From NCBI GenBank assembly GCA_902825965.1, contig CADEDA010000009.1, forward strand, positions 1 through 64,000: DNA of 64,000 bases, given 5' to 3'. Positions 46,091-55,196 of this stretch are shown here, in pieces. The notes under the pieces were generated by a model, which saw nothing but the letters and a program-made list of their open reading frames with translations, ran no database searches and was not told the origin of the DNA. This stretch comes from an uncultured Gemmatimonadota bacterium (lineage in GTDB: Bacteria; Gemmatimonadota; Gemmatimonadetes; Gemmatimonadales; Gemmatimonadaceae). Position numbers and translations under genes: made by a program. Position 1 is the stretch's first letter. Every line of letters begins with the position of its first letter.

Positions 46091-47548
46091 ATGACCGGCT
46101 CACGCCTCTTCCCGCGCCTGCGCGCCGCGAGTGCGCTCGCCGCCGCCGCGACCCTGCTCAGCTGCGCGACCAATCCGGCCACCGGCCGCCGCGAGTTCAT
46201 GCTCGTGAGCGAGGCCCAGGAGAACGAGATGGGGCGAGCCTACGATCCGCAGATCGTGGCCTCCATCGGCCTGTACCCGGACACGGCCCTGCAGCGCTAT
46301 GTGCAGGAGCTGGGTATGCGGATGGCCGCGATCAGTGAACGGCCACGCCTCAACTGGACCTTCCGCGTGCTCGACGACCCCACCGTGAACGCGTTCGCGG
46401 TGCCGGGCGGCTACATCTACATCACGCGCGGCATCCTCGCGCACCTCGACAACGAAGCCCAGCTCGCCGCCGTGCTCGGGCACGAGATCGGCCATGTCAC
46501 GGCGCGGCACAGTGCCAGCCAGATGAGCAAGCAGCAACTCGCACAGCTCGGTATGGTGGTGGGCAGCGTCGCCAGCGAGACCTTCGCGCAGTACGCCGAC
46601 CTCGCCGGACAGGGTCTCGGTGCGCTCTTCCTCAAGTACTCCCGCGACGACGAGACCCAGGCCGACGGCCTCGGGCTGCGCTACATGCGCCGCACGCGGC
46701 ATGACATCCGCGAGATGCCGGGAGTCTTCACCATGCTCGGCGCCGTCACGGCGTCCGCCGGCGGCGAGGCGGGCAAAGTCCCGGCCTGGATGATGACGCA
46801 CCCGCTGCCCGAGGACCGCTTCACCCGCATCTCCGCGGCCATCACGCGCGAACCGCAGGACACCGTGGGGGCGGTCGTCGCGCGCGCCGAGTACCAGCGT
46901 CGGCTCGACGATGTGGTGTTCGGGAACGATCCGCGTCAGGGGTACTTCGTCGGCCCGCGCTTCCTGCATCCGCAGATGCGCTTCGAACTCACCTTCCCCG
47001 CCGACTGGGCGACCAAGAACGAGGCCTCGGCCGTGATGGCGGCGAGCCCGCAGAAGGACGGCGCCATCCAGCTCACGATCGCCCAGGCCCCGACGGCGGA
47101 TTCGGCCATGCGCGCGTTCGTCGCGCAGCAGGGCCTGCAGCCCGGCACGCCGCAGCGCGCCACCGTGAACGGGCTCAGCACCAACTCGGCCGTCTTCGGC
47201 GCGGTCTCCGGCAGCGACTCGCTCCGCGGCGCGGTGACGTTCGTCGAACACAACAACACCGTGTTCCAGATCGTCGGCTTCGCACCGCAGGCGCGCTGGG
47301 CGGCCCACCAGGTGACCATCGACCGCGCACTCCGGAGCTTCGCGGTGCTCACCGACCGCACGGCGCTCGCGGTGCAGCCGCAGCGCCTCGACATCATCAC
47401 GCTCGACCGCGCGAGCAGTCTGGCCGAGCTCAAGGCGCGCCGTCCGTCACCGCTCAGCGTGGAACAGCTGGCGCTGATCAATCAGGTGCGGACGGGCGAG
47501 GTGCTCGCGCGGGGGCGGACGGTGAAGTGGGTGAACGCCGGGCGGTAG
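46091..47548 (+). CDS. Periplasmic M48 metalloprotease lipoprotein (BepA/YfgC-like)
   Basis: The 485-residue lipoprotein (lipobox LLSCATNPATG, Cys about 25) has the M48 zinc site HEIGH (His131, Glu132, His135) and the third ligand in DDETQADGLGL (Glu188). BepA-type proteases check and clear outer-membrane proteins. A C-terminal part of about 190 residues (FVGPRFLHPQMRFELTFPA...) lies past the catalytic domain and resembles a PepSY- or PsbP-like fold rather than the TPR tail of BepA. It probably acts in the periplasm, anchored by lipid. Confidence 0.9.
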   Translation: MTGSRLFPRLRAASALAAAATLLSCATNPATGRREFMLVSEAQENEMGRAYDPQIVASIGLYPDTALQRYVQELGMRMAAISERPRLNWTFRVLDDPTVNAFAVPGGYIYITRGILAHLDNEAQLAAVLGHEIGHVTARHSASQMSKQQLAQLGMVVGSVASETFAQYADLAGQGLGALFLKYSRDDETQADGLGLRYMRRTRHDIREMPGVFTMLGAVTASAGGEAGKVPAWMMTHPLPEDRFTRISAAITREPQDTVGAVVARAEYQRRLDDVVFGNDPRQGYFVGPRFLHPQMRFELTFPADWATKNEASAVMAASPQKDGAIQLTIAQAPTADSAMRAFVAQQGLQPGTPQRATVNGLSTNSAVFGAVSGSDSLRGAVTFVEHNNTVFQIVGFAPQARWAAHQVTIDRALRSFAVLTDRTALAVQPQRLDIITLDRASSLAELKARRPSPLSVEQLALINQVRTGEVLARGRTVKWVNAGR

Positions 47549-47555
47549 CCGCTGC

Positions 47556-48788
47556 CTATGGCGTGGCGGCCGCAGCCGTCACGCGCCAGATCTCGCCGGC
47601 GTCGGTCGCGATGTAGAGGGCGCCGTCCGGGCCCATCGTGAGCGCGCGATAGCGCGTGGCCGGGAGCGTGGAGGCCGTGACCTCGCTGGTCGCCACGCCG
47701 CTGTTGTTGATGTTGAGGATGGCCAGACGATTGCCGCCCATCACCCCCACGGCCAATCGGCCGTTCCACGCGCGCCACTGCGTCCCGGTGAGGAACACCG
47801 CCGGGCCGACACCCTGTGAGGCGCTGCTGTTGTTCCAGGCCGGGGGCAGCGCCGACGGGAACCGGTTGACGTCCGTCATCGGCATGCTGGTGGGGTTGCC
47901 CGCGTAGCCGCAGTAGCCGTCGGGGCAGGTCAGCGCCGGCCGGTTCTGGGGGTCCCAGCCGGCGTTGCCGCCGGCGACCAGCGGCGTGACCTCGTCGCTG
48001 TGATTGGGTCCATGCTCCGCCGTGAACGGCTGTCCGCTCGAGGGGTGGAACGTGATCCCCTGCACGTTGCGGTGACCGTAGGTGTAGATGCGGGGGTCGA
48101 AGAGGGCCGGCGCATTGTTCCCCGGCGCGGGGGCGCCGCTGGTCGTCACGCGCAGCACCTTGCCGCCGAGTTCCGTCGGGTGCTGCGGGATGGCGCCGTT
48201 GTGATTGTCGCCCGTGGTCACGTACAGCAGGTCATCCGGCCCGAAGCGGATGCGGCCACCGCTGTGCGCACCCGCCCCGCCGACGCCGTTGGCGACATGT
48301 TTGTACGCGATGTCCGTGATGATGTCGGTGCGCCCGCTGGCACCCGTGTACGTCGGGTTGAGCTGCAGACGCACCACTCGGCTGTGGTACGGCGTGCCGC
48401 CGAGCGTCGAGAGCATGAAGACGTAGATGAGCCGGTTGGACGCGAAGTTGGGGTCGAGGGCGACGCCGTGCATGCCGCTCTGGCCCTGACAGGTGAAGTC
48501 CGAGGCGACCAGTGCGGAGCCCGTCACGCCGAAGAGTCGGGTGATGCTGCCGGAGGTGAACCGCACGGAGAGTCCGGCACAGCGCTCCGTGAAGAACAGC
48601 GTGCCGTCGGTGTGCACCGCGATGTCCCAAGGATTGGAGAGTCCCGGGATGAGTGTCGTCCGCGTGAGCACCGGCGTATCGGTGGCCGGTGGCACCGGGT
48701 CGGGCGGCGCGGCAGTGTCCGAACAGCTCACTGCGACGAACGAAAGTGCCGCGATGGCCGCGACCGAGGCGAACGGGTGTCTGCGCAT
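47556..48788 (-). CDS. PQQ-dependent sugar dehydrogenase-like lipoprotein
   Basis: The 410-residue protein has a lipobox (VAVSCSDTA) and a six-bladed propeller of the soluble quinoprotein glucose dehydrogenase type. Typical pieces are PGLSNPWDIAVHTDGTLFFTER, GMHGVALDPNFASNRLIYVF, GAHSGGRIRFGPDDLLYVTTGD, YGHRNVQGITFHP, EHGPNHSDEV and GPDGALYIATDAGEIWRV. The His in GAHSGGR is where the active-site His of sGDH is found. It oxidises sugars or similar aldoses in the periplasm if PQQ is present; no PQQ synthesis genes are here. Divergent from a propeller protein, with a Crp/Fnr-like palindrome between them. Confidence 0.85.
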   Translation of the reverse strand: MRRHPFASVAAIAALSFVAVSCSDTAAPPDPVPPATDTPVLTRTTLIPGLSNPWDIAVHTDGTLFFTERCAGLSVRFTSGSITRLFGVTGSALVASDFTCQGQSGMHGVALDPNFASNRLIYVFMLSTLGGTPYHSRVVRLQLNPTYTGASGRTDIITDIAYKHVANGVGGAGAHSGGRIRFGPDDLLYVTTGDNHNGAIPQHPTELGGKVLRVTTSGAPAPGNNAPALFDPRIYTYGHRNVQGITFHPSSGQPFTAEHGPNHSDEVTPLVAGGNAGWDPQNRPALTCPDGYCGYAGNPTSMPMTDVNRFPSALPPAWNNSSASQGVGPAVFLTGTQWRAWNGRLAVGVMGGNRLAILNINNSGVATSEVTASTLPATRYRALTMGPDGALYIATDAGEIWRVTAAAATP

Positions 48789-48871
48789 ATCGGGTATACC
48801 CTCACAAACGCGGGAGTGCGGAGCGTTCCTCGGATGGGACGACGCTGCGCCACCCGCGGTCAATCCGGAGC

Positions 48872-48885
48872 GTGACATTTGTCAC
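48872..48885. promoter_or_regulatory. Crp/Fnr-like palindrome between divergent genes
   Basis: GTGACATTTGTCAC consists of arms GTGACA and TGTCAC separated by TT, equal to TGAC-N4-GTCA. It lies about 80 bases from both start codons, a good place for a regulator site. The factor is not known. Confidence 0.35.
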
Positions 48886-48953
48886 ACTTTGTGCGCGGTC
48901 CGAATGTTGTGCGGGCGACCACCGCGGCTGAACCCAACGGCCGCGACCCCTCG

Positions 48954-48959
48954 TATCTT
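48954..48959 (+). promoter_or_regulatory. -10-like TATCTT box, near-leaderless start
   Basis: TATCTTTCGGCATG: the box ends five bases before ATG 48965 and matches the B3 promoter box almost exactly. Confidence 0.45.
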
Positions 48960-48964
48960 TCGGC

Positions 48965-50197
48965 ATGATTCCCTTCCTGCCATCGGCCCGGCGCCTCGCG
49001 CTGGGTGTGCTGCTCGTCACTGCCATTGTGCCCCTGCGCGCGCAAGCGCCGCGGGCCATCACGCTCAATGCCCCCGCGCTCGAGTTCGCGGAACCCTTGT
49101 CCAATGTCGTGGCCGCGATCGAGCTCAAGGACGGCCGGCTGCTCATCCTCGATGACAAGGACAAGGCGCTGCGCCTGATCGACCTGGCCAAGGGCAGCAT
49201 GTCCGACGCCGCGCGTCAGGGCGGCGGTCCGCTCGAGTTCCAGCCCGCGGGCGGGTTCCTGGCCTACCTCGGTGACACCACGCTCTTCTATGATGTGCAG
49301 CAGCGTCGGTACCTGGTGTTCGATCCCAAGGGCAAGCCGCTGCGCACCACGGGCGGCAGCGCCGACCAGTCGCCGGCGGCCATGCTCGCCACGTTCCTGC
49401 CCCGATTCACCGACGCCAGCGGCAGGATCTACGGGACGGGCATCGGCATGCGGGCCAATGCGCAGGGCATGCCAGACCCCAACCGCATGTTCGCCGACAC
49501 CGTGGCCGTCGAGCGCTACGACCTCAAGACGGGCAAGCGCGACACGCTGGTCCGAATGCAGAACCCGGCGAGCACGGTGGCGCCCAAGATGCAGATGGGC
49601 GAGGGGAAGCTGAAGATGCAGTTCACGCCGCCCAACTACGCACCGTTCGACCTGTGGGCCGCGCTGCCCGACGGGCGCCTGGTCGCCCTCCGTCCGGGGC
49701 CGTACCAGCTCCAGATCCGCGCGCTCGACGGCAAGTGGAGCAAGGGCCCCGTGCTCTCGTACGCGCCGGTGGCCGTGAACAACGACGAGAAGAAGGCGAT
49801 CCGCGACTCGATGCGCGTCCAGCTCGACCGGCAGAAGAAGGCCTCCGAGGACGCGATGCGGCAGGCCATTGCCCGGTCGGGGAGCACGCAGACCCCCCCG
49901 ACGCTGGAGTTCGAGCTCGTCGAACCCGAGAGCTGGCCCTCCCAGAAGCCCGCGTACACCAACCTCGTGGTGTCACCTGATGGCTTCGTGTGGGTATCAC
50001 TGTCACGCTCCACGGCGAACAAGCGCGAGACCTTCGACGTCCTCGACGGCACGGGGGCACGCCGCACGCAGGTGACGCTCCCGGCCGGCGAGCGCGTGGT
50101 CGCGTTCGGCCGTGGGGCGCTGTACACGGTCCGCACCGATGACGATGAGCTGCAGTACCTCCGCAAGTACACGGTCAGCATCCCCGCCCGTCCGTAA
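48965..50197 (+). CDS. Secreted beta-propeller protein of unknown function
   Basis: A 410-residue protein with a signal peptide (about 1-27, ending PLRAQ). It reads like a six-bladed propeller: VVAAIELKDGRLLILDDKDKALRLID, GGPLEFQPAGGFLAYL, TTLFYDVQQRRYLVFDPKGKPLR, YTNLVVSPDGFVWVSL. A charged helical stretch (about 275-310, NNDEKKAIRDSMRVQLDRQKK) interrupts the blades. No catalytic signature. Probably a periplasmic binding or structural protein. The DUF305 gene follows after 28 bases, but with its own TAGATT box. Confidence 0.65.
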   Translation: MIPFLPSARRLALGVLLVTAIVPLRAQAPRAITLNAPALEFAEPLSNVVAAIELKDGRLLILDDKDKALRLIDLAKGSMSDAARQGGGPLEFQPAGGFLAYLGDTTLFYDVQQRRYLVFDPKGKPLRTTGGSADQSPAAMLATFLPRFTDASGRIYGTGIGMRANAQGMPDPNRMFADTVAVERYDLKTGKRDTLVRMQNPASTVAPKMQMGEGKLKMQFTPPNYAPFDLWAALPDGRLVALRPGPYQLQIRALDGKWSKGPVLSYAPVAVNNDEKKAIRDSMRVQLDRQKKASEDAMRQAIARSGSTQTPPTLEFELVEPESWPSQKPAYTNLVVSPDGFVWVSLSRSTANKRETFDVLDGTGARRTQVTLPAGERVVAFGRGALYTVRTDDDELQYLRKYTVSIPARP

Positions 50198-50211
50198 GTC
50201 CCGTCGCACGG

Positions 50212-50217
50212 TAGATT
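50212..50217 (+). promoter_or_regulatory. -10-like TAGATT box, near-leaderless start of the DUF305 gene
   Basis: TAGATTCCTCCTCCATG: the box ends eight bases before ATG 50226. Confidence 0.45.
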
Positions 50218-50225
50218 CCTCCTCC

Positions 50226-50954
50226 ATGCCTACACATTCCCGCACCCTGCTGGTCGGCCTGCTCGGCGCCCTCGCGCTGGGCAGCAGCGCCTGCGGCGGC
50301 GCCCGCCGTGTCGAGACGGCGCCCGTGGCCGCGGTCGGACCACTCGCCACCAAGCCCTCCGAGCTCGGGGCCGCCGGGGCCAAGGCCCGTGCCCGCGCCG
50401 ACTCGCTGCGCAACCCGTACACCCAGGCCGACATCGACTTCATGTCGGGCATGATCCACCACCACGCGCAGGCGATCCTCATCTCCAAGTGGGCGCCCGC
50501 GAACGGGGCCAGCCCGGCGGTGCTCCGCCTCACGGGGCGCATCATCAATGCGCAGACCGATGAGATCGCGCTCATGCAGACCTGGCTGGAGGACCGCAAC
50601 CAGGTGCCGCCCAAGGTGGATTCGCTCGGCACCGTGGTGATGGACCATGGCGCGGGTGGCCACGGCGCGCACGGTGGACACGGCGGCATGATGCCCGGCA
50701 TGCTGGACCAGGCGCAGCTCGACTCGCTGCAGGCCGCGCGCGGCAAGGACTTCGACATCCTGTTCCTGCGCTACATGATCCAGCACCACCGTGGCGCCAT
50801 CACCATGGTCAACACCCTGCTCGGCAGCCAGGGTGCGGCGCAGAACCAGCTGGTGTTCAAGTTCGCGGCCGATGTGTCGGTCGATCAGACCACCGAGGTG
50901 CGCCGCATGATGACGATGTTGCTCGAACTCGGCGTGATGCCCGACGGCGACTGA
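50226..50954 (+). CDS. DUF305 lipoprotein
   Basis: The 242-residue lipoprotein (lipobox GSSACGG) has two DUF305 halves, each with a His-rich helix: FMSGMIHHHAQAILIS and FLRYMIQHHRGAITMV. A His/Gly/Met-rich loop (DHGAGGHGAHGGHGGMMPGM) joins them. The fold is a ferritin-like four-helix bundle, and the His/Met pattern suggests binding of copper or another metal; this is inference from the family. It lies 53 bases ahead of the LVIVD-type gene with a good GAGGAG site between, so the two probably form an operon. Confidence 0.85.
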   Translation: MPTHSRTLLVGLLGALALGSSACGGARRVETAPVAAVGPLATKPSELGAAGAKARARADSLRNPYTQADIDFMSGMIHHHAQAILISKWAPANGASPAVLRLTGRIINAQTDEIALMQTWLEDRNQVPPKVDSLGTVVMDHGAGGHGAHGGHGGMMPGMLDQAQLDSLQAARGKDFDILFLRYMIQHHRGAITMVNTLLGSQGAAQNQLVFKFAADVSVDQTTEVRRMMTMLLELGVMPDGD

Positions 50955-50995
50955 GGGCCGCGCCCGCTTCCGTTCCACCGTACGTCCACACCACA

Positions 50996-51001
50996 GAGGA
51001 G
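50996..51001 (+). promoter_or_regulatory. GAGGAG ribosome binding site
   Basis: GAGGAG ends six bases before ATG 51008 and decides that start over the adjacent TTG at 51005. Confidence 0.55.
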
Positions 51002-51007
51002 TCGTTG

Positions 51008-53017
51008 ATGTCCTTCGTCCCTGCGCGCCATCCGGGCGCCTCCACCGTCCTGCGCCCGCTGGCGCTCGCTGCGCTGGTGGTCAGCGCCGCCTGTGCGCGT
51101 CCTGCCGCGCCCGTCTCCACCATGCCCACGCTCGAGCAGCGCAAGGCGGACAGCCGCGTCGGGCTCAAGCCCGGCCTCATGGACGCCGGCGAAGCGGTCT
51201 CCAACCTCAAGGTCGTCGGCAAGGCGGTCTCCCCGCCGGGGTTCCTCGGCCAGTTCAACTCGGACCTGACCTTCACGGGCAACTACGTCATCCAGGGCAA
51301 CTACAACGGCCCGGTGATCTGGGACATCTCCAATCCGGCCCGGCCGCAGCTCGTCGTCGCGTTCACCTGCCCCGCATCGCAGAACGACGTCTCGGTGTAC
51401 CGCAACCTCATGTTCGTCTCCGCCGAGGCCAATGACGGCCACGTGGACTGCCTCCCCGGCGGCATCAAGGACACGGTGAGCGCCAACCGGGTGCGTGGCG
51501 TGCGCATCTTCGACATCAGCGACATCAAGGCGCCCAAGCTCCTCAAGAACGTGCAGACCTGCCGTGGCTCGCACACGCACACGGTGCTCGAGGACCCCAA
51601 GGACCAGGCGAACATCTACATCTACGTCTCCGGCTCCGCGCCGGTGCGTTCGCCGAACGAACTCGCCGGTTGCGTGAGCGACACGCCGGACAAGAACCCG
51701 AACTCGTCGCTCATGCGGATCGAGATCATCAGCGTCCCGCTTGCGAACCCGGCCAGCGCCGCGATCGTCAACCGGGCCAACATCTTCTCGGGCCTCACGC
51801 AGCCGGCCGAGCACGGGGAGTCGGAGGTGGACATCAAGAGCGCCGCCGACGAAGCCGCCAAGGCGCGCGCGCAGGGGCTGTTCACCGCCAAGCTGCCCAA
51901 CAGCGGCCAGGAGATCGTCGTCCCGCCGCAGTTCGCGAAGCCGAAGCTCGACAGCATCATGGCCGCCCGTGGCGGATCCGGCACGCCGAGCGCCGCCGAC
52001 TCGGCCGCGTTCCGCGTGTACGTGCAGGACTTCATCAACAAGAACTTCGGCCAGGCGGCGACGCCGGGCGGTCCGGTGAGCCCGGGCAACCAGTGCCACG
52101 ACATCACCGTGTTCCCCGCGCGCGGCCTCGCCGGCGGCGCCTGCGAGGGCCACGGCATCCTGCTCGACATCTCGGACCCGCTCAACCCGACGCGCATCGA
52201 CGCGGTCGCCGACAGCAACTTCGCCTACTGGCACTCGGCGACGTTCAACAACGACGGCACCAAGCTGCTCTTCTCCGACGAGTGGGGCGGCGGCGGCGGC
52301 CCGAAGTGCCGTGAAGGCGACAAGATGGAGTGGGGCTCCAACGCCATCTTCACCATCGAGAACCGCAAGCTGAAGTTCCAGAGCTACTACAAGATCCCCA
52401 CGGTGCAGACGGCGCTGGAGAACTGCGTGGCGCACAACGGCTCGCTGATCCCCATCCCGGGCCGCGACGTCATGGTGCAGTCGTGGTACCAGGGCGGCAT
52501 CTCGGTGTTCGATTGGACCGACGCCGCGAACCCCAAGGAGATCGCGTTCTTCGACCGCGGACCGGTGGACGGCACGCGCATGGAGATGGGCGGCTCCTGG
52601 TCGGTGTACTGGTACAACGGCTCCATTGTCAGCTCCGAGATCGCCCGCGGCCTCGACGTCGCGGAGCTGGTGCCGAGCGAACACCTCACGCAGAACGAGA
52701 TCGACGCGGCGAAGACCGTGCGCTGGAACTACCTCAACGCGCAGGGCCAGCCGCTGATCGAGTGGCCGGCGTCGTTCTCGCTCGCCAAGGCCTATCTCGA
52801 CCAGCTCGAGCGCAACAAGTGCCTCTCGGCCGCGCGGGTGACGGCGGTGCGCGGCGCGCTCGAAGGCGCCGAGCGGGCCACCGGGGCCGCGCGCTCCAGC
52901 GCCCTGCGCACGCTCTCCACGCAGCTCGAGAACGATGCCAAGGGCTCCTGCGACAGCAAGAAGGTCGACATGCTGCGCAAGGCCGTGACCGACCTGGCCG
53001 GACCGGTCGTGTCCTGA
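51008..53017 (+). CDS. LVIVD-type secreted beta-propeller lipoprotein
   Basis: The 669-residue protein has a signal with lipobox-like VVSAACARPA (Cys about 31) and the repeated propeller pieces of the LVIVD family: VIWDISNPARPQLVVAFTCP, VRIFDISDIKAPKLLKNVQT and GILLDISDPLNPTRIDAVAD. About 180 residues (about 200-370) are inserted in the propeller and have few family features. A helical tail ends in SCDSKKVDML. The part from about residue 400 onward closely matches the truncated copy at the start of the window. It is likely co-transcribed with DUF305; a strong terminator follows. Function unknown; possible metal or quinone link is speculation. Confidence 0.85.
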   Translation: MSFVPARHPGASTVLRPLALAALVVSAACARPAAPVSTMPTLEQRKADSRVGLKPGLMDAGEAVSNLKVVGKAVSPPGFLGQFNSDLTFTGNYVIQGNYNGPVIWDISNPARPQLVVAFTCPASQNDVSVYRNLMFVSAEANDGHVDCLPGGIKDTVSANRVRGVRIFDISDIKAPKLLKNVQTCRGSHTHTVLEDPKDQANIYIYVSGSAPVRSPNELAGCVSDTPDKNPNSSLMRIEIISVPLANPASAAIVNRANIFSGLTQPAEHGESEVDIKSAADEAAKARAQGLFTAKLPNSGQEIVVPPQFAKPKLDSIMAARGGSGTPSAADSAAFRVYVQDFINKNFGQAATPGGPVSPGNQCHDITVFPARGLAGGACEGHGILLDISDPLNPTRIDAVADSNFAYWHSATFNNDGTKLLFSDEWGGGGGPKCREGDKMEWGSNAIFTIENRKLKFQSYYKIPTVQTALENCVAHNGSLIPIPGRDVMVQSWYQGGISVFDWTDAANPKEIAFFDRGPVDGTRMEMGGSWSVYWYNGSIVSSEIARGLDVAELVPSEHLTQNEIDAAKTVRWNYLNAQGQPLIEWPASFSLAKAYLDQLERNKCLSAARVTAVRGALEGAERATGAARSSALRTLSTQLENDAKGSCDSKKVDMLRKAVTDLAGPVVS

Positions 53018-53047
53018 TCGCCGAGCGGCGGTCGGCAGTGTATGATT

Positions 53048-53080
53048 GCGCCGGGGCGAGTGATCGCCCCGGCGCTTTCG
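53048..53080 (+). terminator. Intrinsic terminator after the LVIVD-type gene
   Basis: GCGCCGGGGCGA (53048-53059) and TCGCCCCGGCGC (53064-53075) form a perfect 12-base-pair stem with loop GTGA, followed by TTTCGTT. Confidence 0.75.
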
Positions 53081-53119
53081 TTCCTCCCTCCTGACCTTCA
53101 CGCACGCGCGAGGCGCTCC

Positions 53120-55180
53120 ATGGAGATGTCGCACCGGGCACGATTCGGCACGGCCGCTGCCACCACCGTCGCCGTCTTCCTGCTCTACCTCGCCACGTTG
53201 TCGCCCTCCGTGGCGATGTGGGACGCCGGCGAGTACATCGCCGCGGCCAGCGACATGGGCATCCCGCACCAGCCGGGCAACCCCTTCTTCCTCATCGTGG
53301 CACATGTCGCGGGGTTGCTGCCGCTCTCCCCGAGTTACGCCGTACGCATCAACCTGCTCGCCGCCGTGTCCAGCGCCGTCGCGGCGGGCCTCTGGTTCCT
53401 CTGCGCCGAACGCCTGCTGCGGGCGCTGCTCCCCGCGCCACTGCACCGTGGTGCGGCGGCGGTCACCTGCGCGGTGCTCGGCGCGGCCGCGTTCACGGTG
53501 TGGAACCAGAGTGTGGTGATGGAGAAGGTGTACCCGCTGGCCTTGGTCGGGCTGGCGCTGATCTCCTGGCTGATGCTCGTGTGGCTCGACACCACCCCCG
53601 CCTCCGCGGCACGCGGGGACCGGTTGCTGGTGCTGGTGGCCTACCTCACGGGCCTCACCTACGCCGTGCACCCTGCCGGCCTGCTCACGGCGCCGGCGAG
53701 CGCGCTGGCGGTGCTGCGGCAGGCCCCCGGCACCATCCGGCGCTGGAAGCTCATCGCCCTCACGGCCGTCGCCTTCGCGCTCGGCACGACACCGTTCGCC
53801 GTGCTGCCCATCCGCGCCGCACACCAGCCGTACGTGAACGAAAGTGCCGTGAGTGCCTGCGAGGACGGGACCATCGCCGCCGGCTGCACGTTCAGCGCCG
53901 AGACCTTGCGCCGGCTCAAGGCCACCATCCAGCGCGAGCAGTACGGCGGCAACGCCGTGCTCGAGCGTCGCGGACCACTCGCCGCGCAGGTCGGGATGTA
54001 CTGGCTCTACTTCAAGTGGCAGTGGCTGCGCGACTCGGCGGGACGGATGCCCGCCGCCCAGAACCTGGCCGCGCTGGTCATGCTCGTGCTCGGACTCCTC
54101 GGACTCGCCGCCCTGCGACCACGGGCGGTGGCCGGTCCGGCATCGGGCGCGTCGCGCGACGGCCATCTGTGGTACTTCGGCGCGCTCACCTGCACGTTCA
54201 CGCTGCTGCTGATCTACTATCTCAACTTCCGTTACGGGTTCTCGCAGCGCCCGGATCTTGGCTTCACCGTGGACCGCGAACCGCGGGACCGCGACTACTT
54301 CTACATGTGGACGTTCTCCCTGTGGGGCCTGCTGGCCGGGCTCGGGGCGGCCACCTTGAGCCGTCGGCTCAAGCCCGGGCTCGCGGTGCTGGCGCTGGCC
54401 GCCGTGGCACTGCTGCCGGTCGCGGGCAACTGGCGCGCCGCAGAGCGCACCGGCCAGCACTTCACCACCGCCTGGGCCCGCGACATGCTGCTGTCGCTCG
54501 AGCCCAACGCGATCCTGGTGACCAACGGCGACAACGACAGCTTCCCGCTCTGGTACGCACAGGCGGTCGAGAAACTGCGGCCGGACGTCACGGTGGCGTT
54601 GTCGCCGTACCTGGGCATGGACTGGTACGCACGGCAGCTCAACCGGCGCAGTCCGCTGTGGACACTCAGCGACGAGGCCCTGGACTCGGTCCCGTCGCAC
54701 CGGATCTTCGAGCAGCCTCAGCGCTTCGTGCACGGCGCGATCGACGCGACCATCCCGGCCGGCGTGATGACGCGCGACCAGGAACTGGTGCTGCGGGCCA
54801 TCCGCGATTCGTTCCCGTCACGGCCCGTGTACTTCTCGGCCGGCCAGTACCACGCCGCGATCGGGCTCGCACCCTACGTCAAGCGTGTGGGACTCGTGAG
54901 CCAGCTCATGCCGCACGCGTTGAAGGAGTCGCCGGACACCATGCGGATCGGCGGCGAGTGGATCGACGTGGATCGCACATTGGCGCTCTGGCACCGGTAC
55001 GCCGGGGCGAAACAGGTGGTGGCCGAGGGTCGCTGGCTCGACAACGGTTCCGCGGTGATCCCGATGTTCTACGCCGGCGTGGGGCAGCAGCTCGCCGGCG
55101 CGCTGCGGGCGCAGGGGCGTGAGGCCGAGGCGCTGGAGGTGCTCGGCCTCGTGCAGCAAGTGGCGACCGTGCTGCAGTGA
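53120..55180 (+). CDS. DUF2723 multi-pass membrane protein
   Basis: A 686-residue protein with about eleven membrane helices and the DUF2723 start: TLSPSVAMWDAGEYIAAASDMGIPHQPGNPFFL. The Asp-Ala-Gly-Glu in this loop is the catalytic-looking Asp-Glu region of GT-C-type glycosyltransferases, to which DUF2723 is related. The C-terminal soluble part (about 475-686; AILVTNGDNDSFPLWYAQ, PVYFSAGQYHAAIGLAP) is typical for the family. It may glycosylate proteins or lipids at the outer face of the membrane; the substrate is unknown. ATG 53120 is taken; 53126 is a close second. Confidence 0.8.
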   Translation: MEMSHRARFGTAAATTVAVFLLYLATLSPSVAMWDAGEYIAAASDMGIPHQPGNPFFLIVAHVAGLLPLSPSYAVRINLLAAVSSAVAAGLWFLCAERLLRALLPAPLHRGAAAVTCAVLGAAAFTVWNQSVVMEKVYPLALVGLALISWLMLVWLDTTPASAARGDRLLVLVAYLTGLTYAVHPAGLLTAPASALAVLRQAPGTIRRWKLIALTAVAFALGTTPFAVLPIRAAHQPYVNESAVSACEDGTIAAGCTFSAETLRRLKATIQREQYGGNAVLERRGPLAAQVGMYWLYFKWQWLRDSAGRMPAAQNLAALVMLVLGLLGLAALRPRAVAGPASGASRDGHLWYFGALTCTFTLLLIYYLNFRYGFSQRPDLGFTVDREPRDRDYFYMWTFSLWGLLAGLGAATLSRRLKPGLAVLALAAVALLPVAGNWRAAERTGQHFTTAWARDMLLSLEPNAILVTNGDNDSFPLWYAQAVEKLRPDVTVALSPYLGMDWYARQLNRRSPLWTLSDEALDSVPSHRIFEQPQRFVHGAIDATIPAGVMTRDQELVLRAIRDSFPSRPVYFSAGQYHAAIGLAPYVKRVGLVSQLMPHALKESPDTMRIGGEWIDVDRTLALWHRYAGAKQVVAEGRWLDNGSAVIPMFYAGVGQQLAGALRAQGREAEALEVLGLVQQVATVLQ

Positions 55181-55196
55181 GCCGGTGCGCGGCGGC

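Noticed and set aside
50885-54733. 1282-residue ORF on the minus strand
   Set aside because: It lies opposite the DUF305, LVIVD and DUF2723 genes, has low-complexity Arg/Gly/Glu/His composition and no domain. It is a result of GC-rich codon bias.
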